In this document: in pieces, positions 8,576 through 17,296 of the stretch
Layout: each line of letters starts with the position of its first letter
Position numbering within the stretch: the first letter of the stretch is position 1
DNA from: Bryobacteraceae bacterium CoA2 C42
Lineage (GTDB): Bacteria > Acidobacteriota > Terriglobia > Bryobacterales > Bryobacteraceae
Assembly: GCA_019931245.1 (NCBI GenBank)
Contig: JAINDL010000082.1
Location: 26,299-90,298 of the forward strand
Length of the DNA: 64,000 nt
Direction: 5' to 3'
The notes under the pieces: model-generated
Database searches by the model: none
The model's input: only the letters and a program-made list of their open reading frames with translations
What the model was told of the DNA's origin: nothing
Made by a program: the position numbers and the translations under genes

Positions 8576-9231
8576 GGCTTTCCGATGGCGATGCTGGGAG
8601 GACCGATGGCGACGGAGGGTAGGGTGGCCGCGGCGGGGGGCGGGGCGCCGGGGGCGGCGGGGGCGCGAGCACCGCGGTTGGCCGCAGCGGCGACTCCACC
8701 CGCGGCGGCGCCGCCGATGAGAGCCGCCAGAGCGGCCCATTTGCGGCGGCCGGGGCCGATCTTAATCTGAGGCAAGACGGTCTGCGCCGGTTCCTGGGTT
8801 CGCTTTGCGGCGGCGGCAGGTTCGGCGAGGTACTGCGCGGAGACGGTACCGGAGCGGGCCTGCCCCTTGTTGGCGGTGATGCGGATTTGCAAGGGGCCGG
8901 GGGAACGATTCCAGGCGATGCCCCGGACCGCGACGCGGCCGTCCGGGCCGGAGATGGCAAGTTCCGTACGCAAGCCGGTTGCGAAAAGGCCGCTGGGCCC
9001 TTCATCAGGGAGACGGAAACTGACCGAGGCGTCCGGCACGGGCCGGCCACTTTCGTCAGTAACGCGAACGACAAGGGGCTGGGAGGCTCGGGCGCCGGTC
9101 GTGTGAACCGCCCCTTCTCCTTCAATGACCCGGATCTGCAACAGAGCCGGGTCCTGGCCAAACAAGGCCGTATGGGCTGCAAGGCAGGACGTCAGCACGC
9201 CTGCCACAGCGCGACGCCGTGGATACCGCAT
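8572..9231 (-). CDS. Exported Ig-like (Big-1/invasin-type) domain protein with C-terminal membrane anchor
   Basis: A 219-residue protein. Residues ~1-26 form a signal peptide (AVAGVLTSCLAAHTALFGQ). Residues ~30-130 match a bacterial Ig-like Big-1 pattern: QPLVVRVTDESGRPVPDASVSFRLP with an ISGPDGRVAVRGIAW turn and a closing ITANKGQARSGTVSAQYL. Residues ~160-190 (KWAALAALIGGAAAGGVAAAANRG) form a Gly/Ala-rich membrane segment, followed by a Pro/Ala-rich tail. This arrangement recurs in acidobacterial secreted proteins of unknown role. It overlaps the next gene by ATGA and lies 23 bp after the PP2C gene. Confidence 0.72.
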   Translation of the reverse strand: MRYPRRRAVAGVLTSCLAAHTALFGQDPALLQIRVIEGEGAVHTTGARASQPLVVRVTDESGRPVPDASVSFRLPDEGPSGLFATGLRTELAISGPDGRVAVRGIAWNRSPGPLQIRITANKGQARSGTVSAQYLAEPAAAAKRTQEPAQTVLPQIKIGPGRRKWAALAALIGGAAAGGVAAAANRGARAPAAPGAPPPAAATLPSVAIGPPSIAIGKP

Positions 9232-9254
9232 TACCGTGAAAGACTGATTTCGGC

Positions 9255-10010
9255 CTAGTTCTGATCAGCGGCAGCCGGAGCGAGAGGAGCTTCGCCGAGG
9301 GAGACCACCCGGAGAAGTACAGCCGTGACGTTGTCCGGCGCACCCGCTTTTTTGGCTGCTTCGATCAGAGTCTTACCTTTGTCTTCTAGTGCGGTTTCGG
9401 TCCGGAAAACTCTCTCAATTTCTTCGTCGGAGATGACGCCGTGGAGACCGTCGCTGCAGAGGAGCAGTTGCATGTCCGCAGCGAGTTCGACGCGGTAGGA
9501 GTGGACGCGCAGCTGTTCGCTGACGCCGATGGCCATGGTGAGGACATGGCGCATGGGGTGGACTTTGAGCTGGGCCTCTTCGATGCCGAGCTTGCGGCCG
9601 ACCTCCTGGACCCAGGTCTGGTCTTCGGTCAAGGGAGTTAAGGTATGGTCATGAAAGACATAGGCGCGGCTATCGCCGACGCTGGCGAGGAAGATTTCGC
9701 GGCCGGCGTCGAGGGCGGCGACGAGCGTGGTGCCCATGCCTTCGAGGGAGCTATCGCGGCTGGCCTCTTCGAGCACACGACGGTTGGCTTCGGCGAAGGC
9801 GCTGGGCAACAGTTCGGTATCGCATTTGCCGGCGCGCCAGACGAATTCACCGACGGTTTCGGCGGCCAGTTGGGAGGCACACTCGCCGGCGGCGGCTCCG
9901 CCCATGCCATCGGCAACGAGGAAGAGCCCGAGGGCGGGCGCCAGAAGGTAGTAATCCTCGTTGTTGCTGCGGACACAACCGGGGTCAGAGAGGCCAAAGG
10001 CTTCCAGCAT
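9255..10010 (-). CDS. PP2C-family Ser/Thr protein phosphatase (Stp1/PrpC-like)
   Basis: A 251-residue, single-domain metal-dependent phosphatase that reverses Hanks-type Ser/Thr kinase signalling. The motifs are in order: RSNNEDYYLL (motif 1, Asp), FLVADGMGGAAAGECAS (metal Asp and Gly), GMGTTLVAAL, ASVGDSRAYVF, LLCSDGLHGVISDEEI and APDNVTAVLLRV (metal Asp). No membrane segment is present, so it is cytoplasmic. A TATAAT (minus, 10021-10026) sits 10 nt upstream of the ATG. No partner kinase lies in the window. It is followed on the same strand by secreted Ig-like genes, an unusual neighbourhood for a cytoplasmic phosphatase. Confidence 0.93.
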   Translation of the reverse strand: MLEAFGLSDPGCVRSNNEDYYLLAPALGLFLVADGMGGAAAGECASQLAAETVGEFVWRAGKCDTELLPSAFAEANRRVLEEASRDSSLEGMGTTLVAALDAGREIFLASVGDSRAYVFHDHTLTPLTEDQTWVQEVGRKLGIEEAQLKVHPMRHVLTMAIGVSEQLRVHSYRVELAADMQLLLCSDGLHGVISDEEIERVFRTETALEDKGKTLIEAAKKAGAPDNVTAVLLRVVSLGEAPLAPAAADQN

Positions 10011-10020
10011 GAACTTTTTG

Positions 10021-10026
10021 ATTATA
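10021..10026 (-). promoter_or_regulatory. -10 hexamer TATAAT upstream of the PP2C gene
   Basis: A perfect TATAAT on the minus strand lies 10 nt before the ATG at 10010, predicting a leader of only 3-4 nt. It lies in the 111-bp gap between the TonB-receptor stop and the phosphatase start; the rest of that gap holds nothing recognisable. No -35 match was found at 16-18 bp. Confidence 0.5.
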
Positions 10027-10121
10027 TGTCAGAACGCTTACGCGGTAGCCTCGGCGTACTGGCACGTGGCTCCTTGTGGGTCAACGCGAAAACGGGGACG
10101 AAAATCCCTCAAAGAACATTT

Positions 10122-12626
10122 TTAAAGAACAATGCGGATTCCCAATTGAAAGACGCGGCCGTCGTTGAGGGTGTTAGTGATCTTGCCAAAGGCCGGGCTG
10201 GTGACGTTGCGCTGGGGTTCGTCGAACTGGGGGGTGTTGGTGGCGTTGTAGGCTTCGGCGCGGAACTGGAGGGAGCCATCGCGGGGGAGCTTCCAGTTGC
10301 GTTGGAGGGCGGCGTTCCAATTGAAGATGCCGCCTTTGCGGAAGGTGCCGCGGCCGAGGTTGCCGCGGTCTTCGCCGACGGGGATGTAGCTGAAGCGGTC
10401 GCGGCGGAGGATGAGGGCGGCGGTATCGGGGTTGCCGATGGTGCGGCCGAGGATGGAGGGGTCAAGAATATTGGGCCGTTCGCCGCCGGATCCGTCGACG
10501 TTGCCGATGCCTGGGGCGTCGGAGCCGATGAAGAGGGTGAGCGGGGTGCCGGTTTTGAGGGTGCCGACGCCGCTGAGCTGGAAGGCGTGAGGGAGGTCGT
10601 AGACGGTTTGGAGGGAGAAGGCGTGGGTGGAGTCGAAGTTGCTGAGGCCTTTGCGGTCGGCAAGCATGTTGAACATGGACTGGGGCCGGGCGTTGAGCAT
10701 GTCTTTATTGGCGGCGGTGGCGGTGTAGTCCGAGCCGTTGTCGAGGCCTTTGCCAAAGGTGTAGACGGCGCTGACGAGGAGACCGCGGCGGGAGGGGAGG
10801 TCGAGGGCGGCCTGGGCGCCGTCGTACCAGGCGGTGCCGGCGTTGACGACGCGGCGGAGTTCGTTGATGGAGGGGTCGGGACGGCGCTGGTCGATGTTGC
10901 CGGTGGTGGGGGCGATGCCGGGGACGAAGACGGCGCGATTTTCGACAAAGGCGTAGGGGAGCTTGAAGCTGCGGCTGCCGATGTAGCCGAGGCGGAGCTG
11001 GGTGTTATTGGTCCAACGGCGCTCGAGGCGGAGGCTGTACTGGTGGGCGTAGGCAGAGACGAGGCCGGGGTCGAGGGTGTGGAGGGAGGGTTTGAAGTTG
11101 GTGGCGGTGGTGAGCGGGTTCAGGAGATCGGGGTTCTGGAGGAAGATGTATTGGGCGTTGGGCGGGTTGTTGCGGACCTGGCCATAGGCGACGGGGGGGA
11201 CGGGGGAGAAGGAGACGGCGTACATGGCGCGAGCGGTCCAGGCGTTGGTGGCGCGCCAGGCGAGGGAGAAGCGGGGGGCGAGGTTGTTGCAGTCGCAGGG
11301 GTAGGGGATGGGTTCGCGGTTGTTGACTTCGTAGGGGGCGCCGTCGGGGCTGTAGCGAAGGCCGAGATAGAGTTGGAGGCGGGGGTGGAGCTGGGAGCGG
11401 AGGGCGACATAGGCCTGGCCGGACCAGTTGCGGAAGCCGCGGGAGACGCTGCCGAGGGTGATTTCGTAGTTGGTGGGGTCGCCGTAGCGAAGGTTTTCGA
11501 TGGCGGTGCGGCCGAAGTTATTGGCGAACTGGTAGTAGCCGCGGAGGTTGTTGGCTTCGATGCCGTTGAGTTGGTAGCGGGTGGCGTCGCCGCCGAAGGT
11601 GAGGGTGTGGCGGCCCATGATTTTCTGACCGCCGAAGCCGTAGCGGAAGGAGTTTTGGGCGCGGTCGACGGGGAAGGTGCTGTCGGGTCCGAGCTCTTCG
11701 ATTTGATAGCCGAAGCGGACGCGGGGGCCGACGGCGCCGGGGGGGCTGACGAGGAGGGAGACGTTTCGTTGGACGGTGATGCCGGCCTGGAGGTTGAGGG
11801 TGGAAGAGGGGGCGCGGCGCCAGGTGAGGCGGGCGGCGTGGTTCGAGAGAGTGGTATCGGGGTTTTGGCCGGCGACGAGTTGGAAGGCGTCGATTTGCTG
11901 GTGGCCGCGGCTGTAGAAGGCGGACAGATCGTTTCCGGCGAGGCGTTTGTCGAGGCGGAGGTCGAAGTCGGTGGCGTCGATGCGCTGGGGGGAGTTGGTG
12001 TTGAGGGCGCGGGGGTCGAAGTCGAGGCGGTTGGGCGCCTCGGCGGGGTAGGCGGCGAAGATGCGGTTGATCCAGGCGCGTTTGGCGGGGTCGGGGGTGA
12101 GGGGGGAGCGTTCCGAGAGGAGGGGGACGAGAACGTTGCCGTTGACCATGCCGCGGACGGCGCGCTGGGCGAGGTTGACGGTGAGGTTGCCGAGGGGGCC
12201 GAGGGAGCCGGTGAGGCGGCCGCCGAAGGAGTTCTGGCGGCTGGGTTTGACGCCGCCGACCTGGAAGAAGGCGCGGGCGTTGAAGACGCTGTTCTGATGG
12301 CGGTGGTAGAGTTCGCCGTGCCAGGCGGCGATTTTGGCGGGCGGGGCGAGGAAGGGTTGGGCGCTGGGGGGGTTGCCCTGTTCGCCGGCGAAGGTGCTGA
12401 CTTCGACGGGGGATTCGGTGAGGATCTGGACGCGATTGCCGAGGCGGACGTTGGCTTCCTTGGCGGCGTTGGTATCGATGAGATAGACGGCGACGTTTTC
12501 GTTGCGCATGGCTTCGGTGCGGAGCCGGGGGGCGGGTTTGGGGGGAGCGGGGGTGGGTTGGGGCGGGTCGGCGGCGCGAAGGGTGAGGGTTAAGGAGAGG
12601 GTGAGGAGAAAACAGACGGGACGCAT
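10122..12626 (-). CDS. TonB-dependent receptor-like outer-membrane beta-barrel protein
   Basis: An 834-residue protein with a signal peptide (MRPVCFLLTLSLTLTLRA), a proline-rich linker and then a plug/barrel pattern. The barrel matches the Oar-like group: LRYSPDGAPYEVNNREP, LRLGYIGSRSFKLPYAF, VYTFGKGLDNGSDYTATA, RAEAYNATNTPQFDEPQRN and the ending NDGRVFQLGIRIVL. It lacks the carboxypeptidase-regulatory domain seen in the receptor at 48459, and no clear TonB box is visible, so it may be a partial or specialised member. Its start overlaps the stop of the TolB-like/TPR gene by one base, which suggests coupled expression. Confidence 0.85.
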   Translation of the reverse strand: MRPVCFLLTLSLTLTLRAADPPQPTPAPPKPAPRLRTEAMRNENVAVYLIDTNAAKEANVRLGNRVQILTESPVEVSTFAGEQGNPPSAQPFLAPPAKIAAWHGELYHRHQNSVFNARAFFQVGGVKPSRQNSFGGRLTGSLGPLGNLTVNLAQRAVRGMVNGNVLVPLLSERSPLTPDPAKRAWINRIFAAYPAEAPNRLDFDPRALNTNSPQRIDATDFDLRLDKRLAGNDLSAFYSRGHQQIDAFQLVAGQNPDTTLSNHAARLTWRRAPSSTLNLQAGITVQRNVSLLVSPPGAVGPRVRFGYQIEELGPDSTFPVDRAQNSFRYGFGGQKIMGRHTLTFGGDATRYQLNGIEANNLRGYYQFANNFGRTAIENLRYGDPTNYEITLGSVSRGFRNWSGQAYVALRSQLHPRLQLYLGLRYSPDGAPYEVNNREPIPYPCDCNNLAPRFSLAWRATNAWTARAMYAVSFSPVPPVAYGQVRNNPPNAQYIFLQNPDLLNPLTTATNFKPSLHTLDPGLVSAYAHQYSLRLERRWTNNTQLRLGYIGSRSFKLPYAFVENRAVFVPGIAPTTGNIDQRRPDPSINELRRVVNAGTAWYDGAQAALDLPSRRGLLVSAVYTFGKGLDNGSDYTATAANKDMLNARPQSMFNMLADRKGLSNFDSTHAFSLQTVYDLPHAFQLSGVGTLKTGTPLTLFIGSDAPGIGNVDGSGGERPNILDPSILGRTIGNPDTAALILRRDRFSYIPVGEDRGNLGRGTFRKGGIFNWNAALQRNWKLPRDGSLQFRAEAYNATNTPQFDEPQRNVTSPAFGKITNTLNDGRVFQLGIRIVL

Positions 12627-13816
12627 TATTTCTTTTCGAAGATGGACTTGAGCTGGAGGAAGGCCGCTTCCTGATACTGCTCCTTGATTCGTTCGAGGCC
12701 TTCGGTGCGGGCGTCGCCGGGGCGGGCGGGTTCCTTTTTGAGGCAGCGGCCGAGGAGGGAGGCGGCCTGTTCGTCGGAGGGGACGCGGTCGAGGACGGCG
12801 CGGAAGCGTTCGGCGGCGACGTCGAAGCTGCCGGTTTTCCAGAGGGCGTAGCCGGCGTTGAAGTGGTAGTCGGGGTCGGACTGGTCGCCTTCGAGGGCTT
12901 TGAGGAAGCTATCGAGGGCGAGGGAGGGGTTGCGGCGCATCTGGGCGGCGCCGAGGTTGTTGTAGACCTCGTTCAGGGGGACGGTGGAGGCGACGAGTTG
13001 AAAGGCCTGTTCGGCGGCGGCGTAGTCGGCGATGCGGTATTTGCAGATGCCGAGGTAGAAGTTGGCTTCGCGGTAGTGGGGGTCGGTGGGGCGGACGCGC
13101 TGGAACCAGAGGGCGGCTTCGCGGAAGGCGTCCTTTTCCCAATGGTAGAGGCCGAGTTGGAAGCAGGGGGGGGAGAAGTTGGCGTCGAGGCGGGCGGCCT
13201 GGGTGAAGAAGCGGTGTTTGGCGGCGGGATCGGCGGCGAGGAGGCCGCGGATGTAGTATTCGAGGGCATCGATGCGGGTGCGGGTACGTTTGGCGAGGAA
13301 GGATTGTTCGTCGGGGCGGGCGTCGGGGAGGAGTTCGACGAGGGTGCGGTAGCAGAGGCGGTTTTGGAGGGAGGCGAGGTCTTCGAGGAGGCCGGATTCG
13401 TTGAGTTCGTCGCTTTGGCGGAGTCGTCGGAGGTCGAGGACGCGGGCGCGGATGACGATGGTGGATTTGGCGGGGGCGGTCTGGCGGGTGACCTCGAAGC
13501 TGCCGTAGACGACGTGGTGGGCGTCGAGTTCGTCGCCGATTTTGACGACGGAGGCGCGGGTGAGGAGGGCGTAGGGGCGGATGCCGAGGCGGGTGTAGGC
13601 TTCGGTGCGGTCGCTGCGGTCGAGCACGAGGAGTCCTTCGCCCGACACCGCGTCGTGGATCGTTTCGGCGATGCTTTCGCCGATCCAGTCGAGGTTTTTG
13701 TCCCCCGGATTGTTGCGCGGGGAGAGATTCGAGAAGGGGAGAACGACGGCGGAGGCGGCGGAGAGTGCCGAAAGGGATGCGAGCAGGAGGGCTGAAACGA
13801 TCAGGCTGCGCGGCAT
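12626..13816 (-). CDS. Exported TolB-like/FlgO-like domain protein with TPR repeats
   Basis: A 396-residue protein. A signal peptide (MPRSLIVSALLLASLSALSA) is followed by a TolB N-domain/FlgO-type fold at ~22-150 (AVVLPFSNLSPRNNPGDKNLDWIGESIAE, VVYGSFEV), and then TPR units to about residue 360 (CFQLGLYHWEKDAFREAALWF, NFYLGICKYRIADYAAAEQAF, YHFNAGYALWKTGSFDVAAERF). In acidobacterial genomes such proteins are periplasmic adaptors, sometimes fused to Ser/Thr kinases. Here it heads the operon-like block with the TonB receptor and PP2C phosphatase. Two tandem TATACT boxes precede it. Confidence 0.82.
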   Translation of the reverse strand: MPRSLIVSALLLASLSALSAASAVVLPFSNLSPRNNPGDKNLDWIGESIAETIHDAVSGEGLLVLDRSDRTEAYTRLGIRPYALLTRASVVKIGDELDAHHVVYGSFEVTRQTAPAKSTIVIRARVLDLRRLRQSDELNESGLLEDLASLQNRLCYRTLVELLPDARPDEQSFLAKRTRTRIDALEYYIRGLLAADPAAKHRFFTQAARLDANFSPPCFQLGLYHWEKDAFREAALWFQRVRPTDPHYREANFYLGICKYRIADYAAAEQAFQLVASTVPLNEVYNNLGAAQMRRNPSLALDSFLKALEGDQSDPDYHFNAGYALWKTGSFDVAAERFRAVLDRVPSDEQAASLLGRCLKKEPARPGDARTEGLERIKEQYQEAAFLQLKSIFEKK

Positions 13817-13822
13817 CCCCTT

Positions 13823-13856
13823 CAGTATAGCTTGGGGGTCAGTATAGCTTGGGGGT
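13823..13856 (-). promoter_or_regulatory. Duplicated 17-bp element carrying a TATACT -10 box
   Basis: The 17-bp sequence cagtatagcttgggggt occurs twice back to back (13823-13839, 13840-13856). On the minus strand each copy supplies a TATACT, the nearer one ending 7 nt before the ATG at 13816. The nearer box would give a leaderless transcript and the farther one a leader of about 18 nt. No -35 consensus was noticed. Confidence 0.5.
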
Positions 13857-13869
13857 GGGAGCGGGGCGG

Positions 13870-14181
13870 CTAGTTCAGGACGAGTTTGGTATTGGTTCCG
13901 CCGATGCGGATTTCGTCGACGGTGAGTTGGCCGTCCCCAGTGAGGTAGCGGACGGAGGTGGATTTGAACTTGTCGCTGACCTGTTCGGACTTGACGGCGG
14001 CCTCGATGGTTTTCTTGCCATCGCGGATGATGATTTTATCGCCGTCGACTTTGACGCGGTAAGCGCCGGGCTTGAGCTGGGCGCCGGCGATGCGGGCGGG
14101 CTGATAGAAGGTGACGGTGAAATCGGAAACGCCGGCGAAGGCGGAGGATAACATCAGCGCAAACACAGCGACAAACTTCAT
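13870..14181 (-). CDS. Small exported protein, unknown function
   Basis: A 103-residue product with a signal peptide (MKFVAVFALMLSSAFAG). The mature part alternates short beta strands (FTVTFYQPARIAGAQLKPGAYRVKVDG, DKIIIRDGKKTIEAAVK, DEIRIGGTNTKLVLN) and resembles the small beta-sandwich secreted proteins common in Acidobacteriota. It has no Cys and no catalytic signature. A GGAG eight bases upstream of the ATG gives a conventional ribosome binding site, unlike several neighbours. The 79-bp gap to miaA holds a possible TAATCT -10 for this gene. Confidence 0.7.
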   Translation of the reverse strand: MKFVAVFALMLSSAFAGVSDFTVTFYQPARIAGAQLKPGAYRVKVDGDKIIIRDGKKTIEAAVKSEQVSDKFKSTSVRYLTGDGQLTVDEIRIGGTNTKLVLN

Positions 14182-14260
14182 GGGTATTCTGGCTCCTGAA
14201 TTGACTTTCGAGATAGATTAGTGGGCTGGCCTGACTCAAGGCGCGGCCCGTTATATCTAT

Positions 14261-15184
14261 CTATACGGACGAACGCAGGAATTGTTCCGCGGCGAGGACA
14301 GATTTTTCGAAAATTTCCGGCTGCGTGCCGAAGCCGGGAAGCCAGACGGTGCCGGTATCCGCGCGGAACCAGGTGAGTTGGCGTTTGGCGTACTGGCGAG
14401 TTTTGGTTTGCATTTCGGCGAGGGCGGCGGGCGGGGCGAGGCGGCCGGCGAGGCAGTCGGCGGCCTGTTTGTAGCCGAGCGCGGCGAAGGGCTTGGCCGT
14501 GGGGGGATAGAGAGTGAGTAAGTGGGCGGTTTCTTCGAGCAGGCCGGACTGCCACATTCGGAGGCACCGGGCGTCGAGATTGGCGTAGAGTAAGTGGCGG
14601 GGCGGATCGAGGCCGAGTTGGAGGGTGCGGTAGCCGGTGAGGGCGTCGAGGCCCTGGGCGAAGGTGTCGGCGGCGGGCTGGCCGGTGAGGAGGCGGATTT
14701 CGAGGGCGCGGAGGGTTTTGTTGCGGTCGTGGGGGTGGATGCGGGCGGCGGCGGCGGGGTCGAGGCGGGTGAGGAGGCGGTGGAGGCGGGGGCGCTGGGC
14801 GAGGCGGGCGCGGAGGGCGGGGGAGGCGGTGGGGCCTGGGGAGAGGCCGCGGAGGAGGGCGCGGAGGTAGAAACCGGTGCCGCCGCAGAGGATGGGGAGG
14901 CGGCCGCGGGCGGTGATGGCGGGCAGGAGGGACTTGACGGCGCGGGCGAAGTCGCCGGCGGTGAAGGATTGGTCGGCGGGGCAGAGGTCGAAGAGGTGGT
15001 GCGGGGGGGATTGGCGGTCGGCGGCGGGGAGTTTGGCGGTGCCGATGTCGAAGCCGGTGAAGACCTGAAGGGAGTCGGCGTTGAGGATTTCGCCGTCGAA
15101 GCGGCGGGCGAGGGCGATGGCGAGATCGCTCTTGCCGGAGCCGGTGGGGCCGGTGATCGCGAGGAGGGGGGCGAGGGCGGACAC
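14261..15184 (-). CDS. miaA: tRNA dimethylallyltransferase
   Basis: A 307-residue enzyme that adds a dimethylallyl group to A37 of tRNAs reading UNN codons. The P-loop is GPTGSGKS at residues 12-19, followed by the invariant DSLQVFTGFDIGTAKLP (substrate Asp and the family's IGTAK), GGTGFYLRALLRGL, and the C-terminal tRNA-binding block QTKTRQYAKRQLTWFR. The start is a GTG at 15184. A minus-strand TACACT ends exactly 6 nt before it, pointing to a leaderless mRNA. Divergent from the TPR gene at 15269. Confidence 0.95.
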   Translation of the reverse strand: MSALAPLLAITGPTGSGKSDLAIALARRFDGEILNADSLQVFTGFDIGTAKLPAADRQSPPHHLFDLCPADQSFTAGDFARAVKSLLPAITARGRLPILCGGTGFYLRALLRGLSPGPTASPALRARLAQRPRLHRLLTRLDPAAAARIHPHDRNKTLRALEIRLLTGQPAADTFAQGLDALTGYRTLQLGLDPPRHLLYANLDARCLRMWQSGLLEETAHLLTLYPPTAKPFAALGYKQAADCLAGRLAPPAALAEMQTKTRQYAKRQLTWFRADTGTVWLPGFGTQPEIFEKSVLAAEQFLRSSV

Positions 15185-15190
15185 GATTCC

Positions 15191-15196
15191 AGTGTA
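15191..15196 (-). promoter_or_regulatory. -10 hexamer TACACT for miaA (leaderless-type)
   Basis: TACACT followed by GGAATC and then the GTG start. The six-base gap puts the expected transcription start on the first base of the start codon. Confidence 0.5.
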
Positions 15197-15241
15197 GGTT
15201 CGAAACCGTTTGCCGCGCCGGGGAATCCATTCGAGCAGGTA

Positions 15242-15247
15242 TATACT
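15242..15247 (+). promoter_or_regulatory. -10 hexamer TATACT for the TPR gene
   Basis: TATACT lies 21 nt before the ATG at 15269, leaving a leader of about 14 nt that includes GGCAGG as a weak Shine-Dalgarno. No -35 match was found at normal spacing. Confidence 0.4.
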
Positions 15248-15268
15248 GAGAGGCAGAAAGCAGGCAGG

Positions 15269-17296
15269 ATGCGTCTTCTACAGCGATATTTCATGACCTT
15301 GGCCGGGCTATCGGTCGCCGTGTCGGCGTATGGGCAGGCCGGGCCGGGGGCCGGGCCGCGGCGGACGGAGAACCGCGGCGGGTCCTACTACAACTACGCC
15401 ATGGGTCATTTGTACGCGGACCTGGCGCAGACGTACGGCAACCGGGCGGAGTACCTGAACAAGGCGATCGAGTTTTTCAAAGCGGCGATGAAGGATGACC
15501 CGTCGGCTTCGTTTGTGGCCGAGGAGATGTCGGACCTTTATATCCAGGCTGGGCGGCTGCGGGAGGCGGTGTCGGAGTCGGAGGCGGCGATTAAGGCCAA
15601 CCCGAACGACCTGACGGCGCGACGGATTCTGGGGCGGATTTTTTCGCGGCTGGTGGGCGACCCGCAGACGCGGGGATTGAACGAGGAGATGCTGAAGCGG
15701 GCGACCGAACAGTACCGGAAGATTACGGAGTTGGACGCCAGCGATGCGGAGAGCTGGATGATGCTGGGGCGGCTGCACAAGATTGCGCAGAACTCGGTGG
15801 ACGCCAAAATTGCTTACGAAAAGGCGCTGGCGCTGGATGCGGAGAACGTGGACGCGCTGAGCGGGTTGGCGCTGGTGCTGGCGGATGTGGGCGATACGGC
15901 GAAGGCGGCGGAGCTGCTCAAGAAAGTGGCCGAGAAGAGTCCGAACCTGCGGACGCTGACGGCGCTGGCGCAGGCCTACGAGCAGATGCGGGATTACGGC
16001 ATGGCGAGCGAGACGCTGCGGAAGGCGCTCGAGATGCAGCCGGAGAACCTGGACATCAAGAAGGACTTCGCGAACTCGCTGGTGATGGCGGATAAAGTGG
16101 ACGAGGCGCTGCGGACCTACGAGGAGTTGGTGAAGGAGGATCCGAAGGACGCGTTGAGCCAGCTGCGGCTGTCGCAGATTTACCGGCAGAAGGTGCAGTT
16201 TGACAAAGCGTGGGAGGCGAGCAACGCGGCCAAGCGGATTGACGCGAACAACCTGGAGATCCGCTACAACGAAGCGAACCTTTACGAGGGCCAGGGCAAG
16301 TACGCCGAGGCGATCACGGCGTTGAAGGACGTGCTGGCGCAGTCGCTGCGCGGGTCGAGCGCCGCGGAGAAGAACAACCGGGCGATGCTGCTGGAGCGGT
16401 TGGGGCTGCTGTACCGGAACAACGATCAGCCGGCCGAGGCGGTGGCGCAGTTTAGCGAGATGGGGTCGCTTGATAAGGATCTGGGGGCGCGGGGCGCGGC
16501 GCAGGTGGTAGACACGTGGCGGCAGGCGCGGCAGTATCCGAAGGCGATTGCGGCAGCCGATGAGGCGCTGCAGAGGTATCCGGACGACCGGATGATCCGG
16601 ATTGTGCGGGCGAGCGCGCTGGCCGAGTCGGGGCGGACGGCGGAGGCGGTGGAGGACCTGAAAAAGATGCTGGGCGGGAAGGGGGACCGGGAGACGCATC
16701 TGCAGATGGCGCAGCTTTACGACAAAGCGAAGAACTACGGGGAGATGAGCAAGAGCCTGGATGCGGCCGAGGGGCTGTCGAAGACCGATGAGGAGCGGGA
16801 GGCGGTCTGGTTCAGCCGGGGTGCGATGTTCGAGAAGCAGAAGCGGTTTGACGAGGCCGAGCGGGAGTTTCGCAAGGTGCTGGCCGTGAGCCCGAACAAT
16901 CCCGGGGCGTTGAACTATCTGGGCTACATGCTGGCGGACCGGAATGTGCGGGTGGCCGAGGCCGAGAAGATGATCGCCAAGGCGCTCGAGCAGGAGCCGA
17001 ACAACGGGGCGTACCTGGACAGTCTCGGTTGGGCGCAGTACCGGCTGGGGAAATATGACGAGGCGCTGACGAGCCTGCAGCGGTCGGCGGCGCTGACGCA
17101 GAGGGACTCGACGATTCATGATCACCTGGGCGATGTATATTTCAAGCTGAATAAGCTGAAGGAGGCCATCGCCGCATGGCAGCAGTCGATCAAGGAATGG
17201 GAAGCGAGCGCACCGAGCGAACGCGAGAACGTGGACATCACGAAGGTGCAGAAGAAACTGGAGGCCGCCAAGGCCAAGGTGGCGCGCGAAAAGTAG
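15269..17296 (+). CDS. Exported tetratricopeptide-repeat protein
   Basis: A 675-residue protein. A signal peptide (MTLAGLSVAVSAYGQ within the first ~25 residues) is followed by TPR units from ~40 to the end: typical A/B helix pairs such as AEYLNKAIEFFKAAMKDDP, AYEKALALDAENVDALSGLA, ALRTYEELVKEDPKDALSQL, NYLGYMLADRNVRVAEAEK and YLDSLGWAQYRLGKYDEAL. The fold is a solenoid scaffold, probably periplasmic or membrane-associated; the partner is unknown. The start ATG at 15269 is chosen for the signal peptide; the open frame further upstream is the antisense of miaA. The 3' end overlaps the possible start region of the PQQ dehydrogenase. Confidence 0.88.
   Translation: MRLLQRYFMTLAGLSVAVSAYGQAGPGAGPRRTENRGGSYYNYAMGHLYADLAQTYGNRAEYLNKAIEFFKAAMKDDPSASFVAEEMSDLYIQAGRLREAVSESEAAIKANPNDLTARRILGRIFSRLVGDPQTRGLNEEMLKRATEQYRKITELDASDAESWMMLGRLHKIAQNSVDAKIAYEKALALDAENVDALSGLALVLADVGDTAKAAELLKKVAEKSPNLRTLTALAQAYEQMRDYGMASETLRKALEMQPENLDIKKDFANSLVMADKVDEALRTYEELVKEDPKDALSQLRLSQIYRQKVQFDKAWEASNAAKRIDANNLEIRYNEANLYEGQGKYAEAITALKDVLAQSLRGSSAAEKNNRAMLLERLGLLYRNNDQPAEAVAQFSEMGSLDKDLGARGAAQVVDTWRQARQYPKAIAAADEALQRYPDDRMIRIVRASALAESGRTAEAVEDLKKMLGGKGDRETHLQMAQLYDKAKNYGEMSKSLDAAEGLSKTDEEREAVWFSRGAMFEKQKRFDEAEREFRKVLAVSPNNPGALNYLGYMLADRNVRVAEAEKMIAKALEQEPNNGAYLDSLGWAQYRLGKYDEALTSLQRSAALTQRDSTIHDHLGDVYFKLNKLKEAIAAWQQSIKEWEASAPSERENVDITKVQKKLEAAKAKVAREK

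Noticed and set aside
5892..12593. Very long plus-strand open frames rich in Gly, Ala, Glu and Asp opposite the minus-strand genes (also at 61070-63595 and upstream of 48459)
   Set aside because: They lie antisense to clear genes and have low-complexity composition; typical by-products of high GC.
10122..12626. Annotation as a full TonB-dependent receptor with defined ligand
   Set aside because: No TonB box or carboxypeptidase-regulatory domain was recognised; it is described as receptor-like only.
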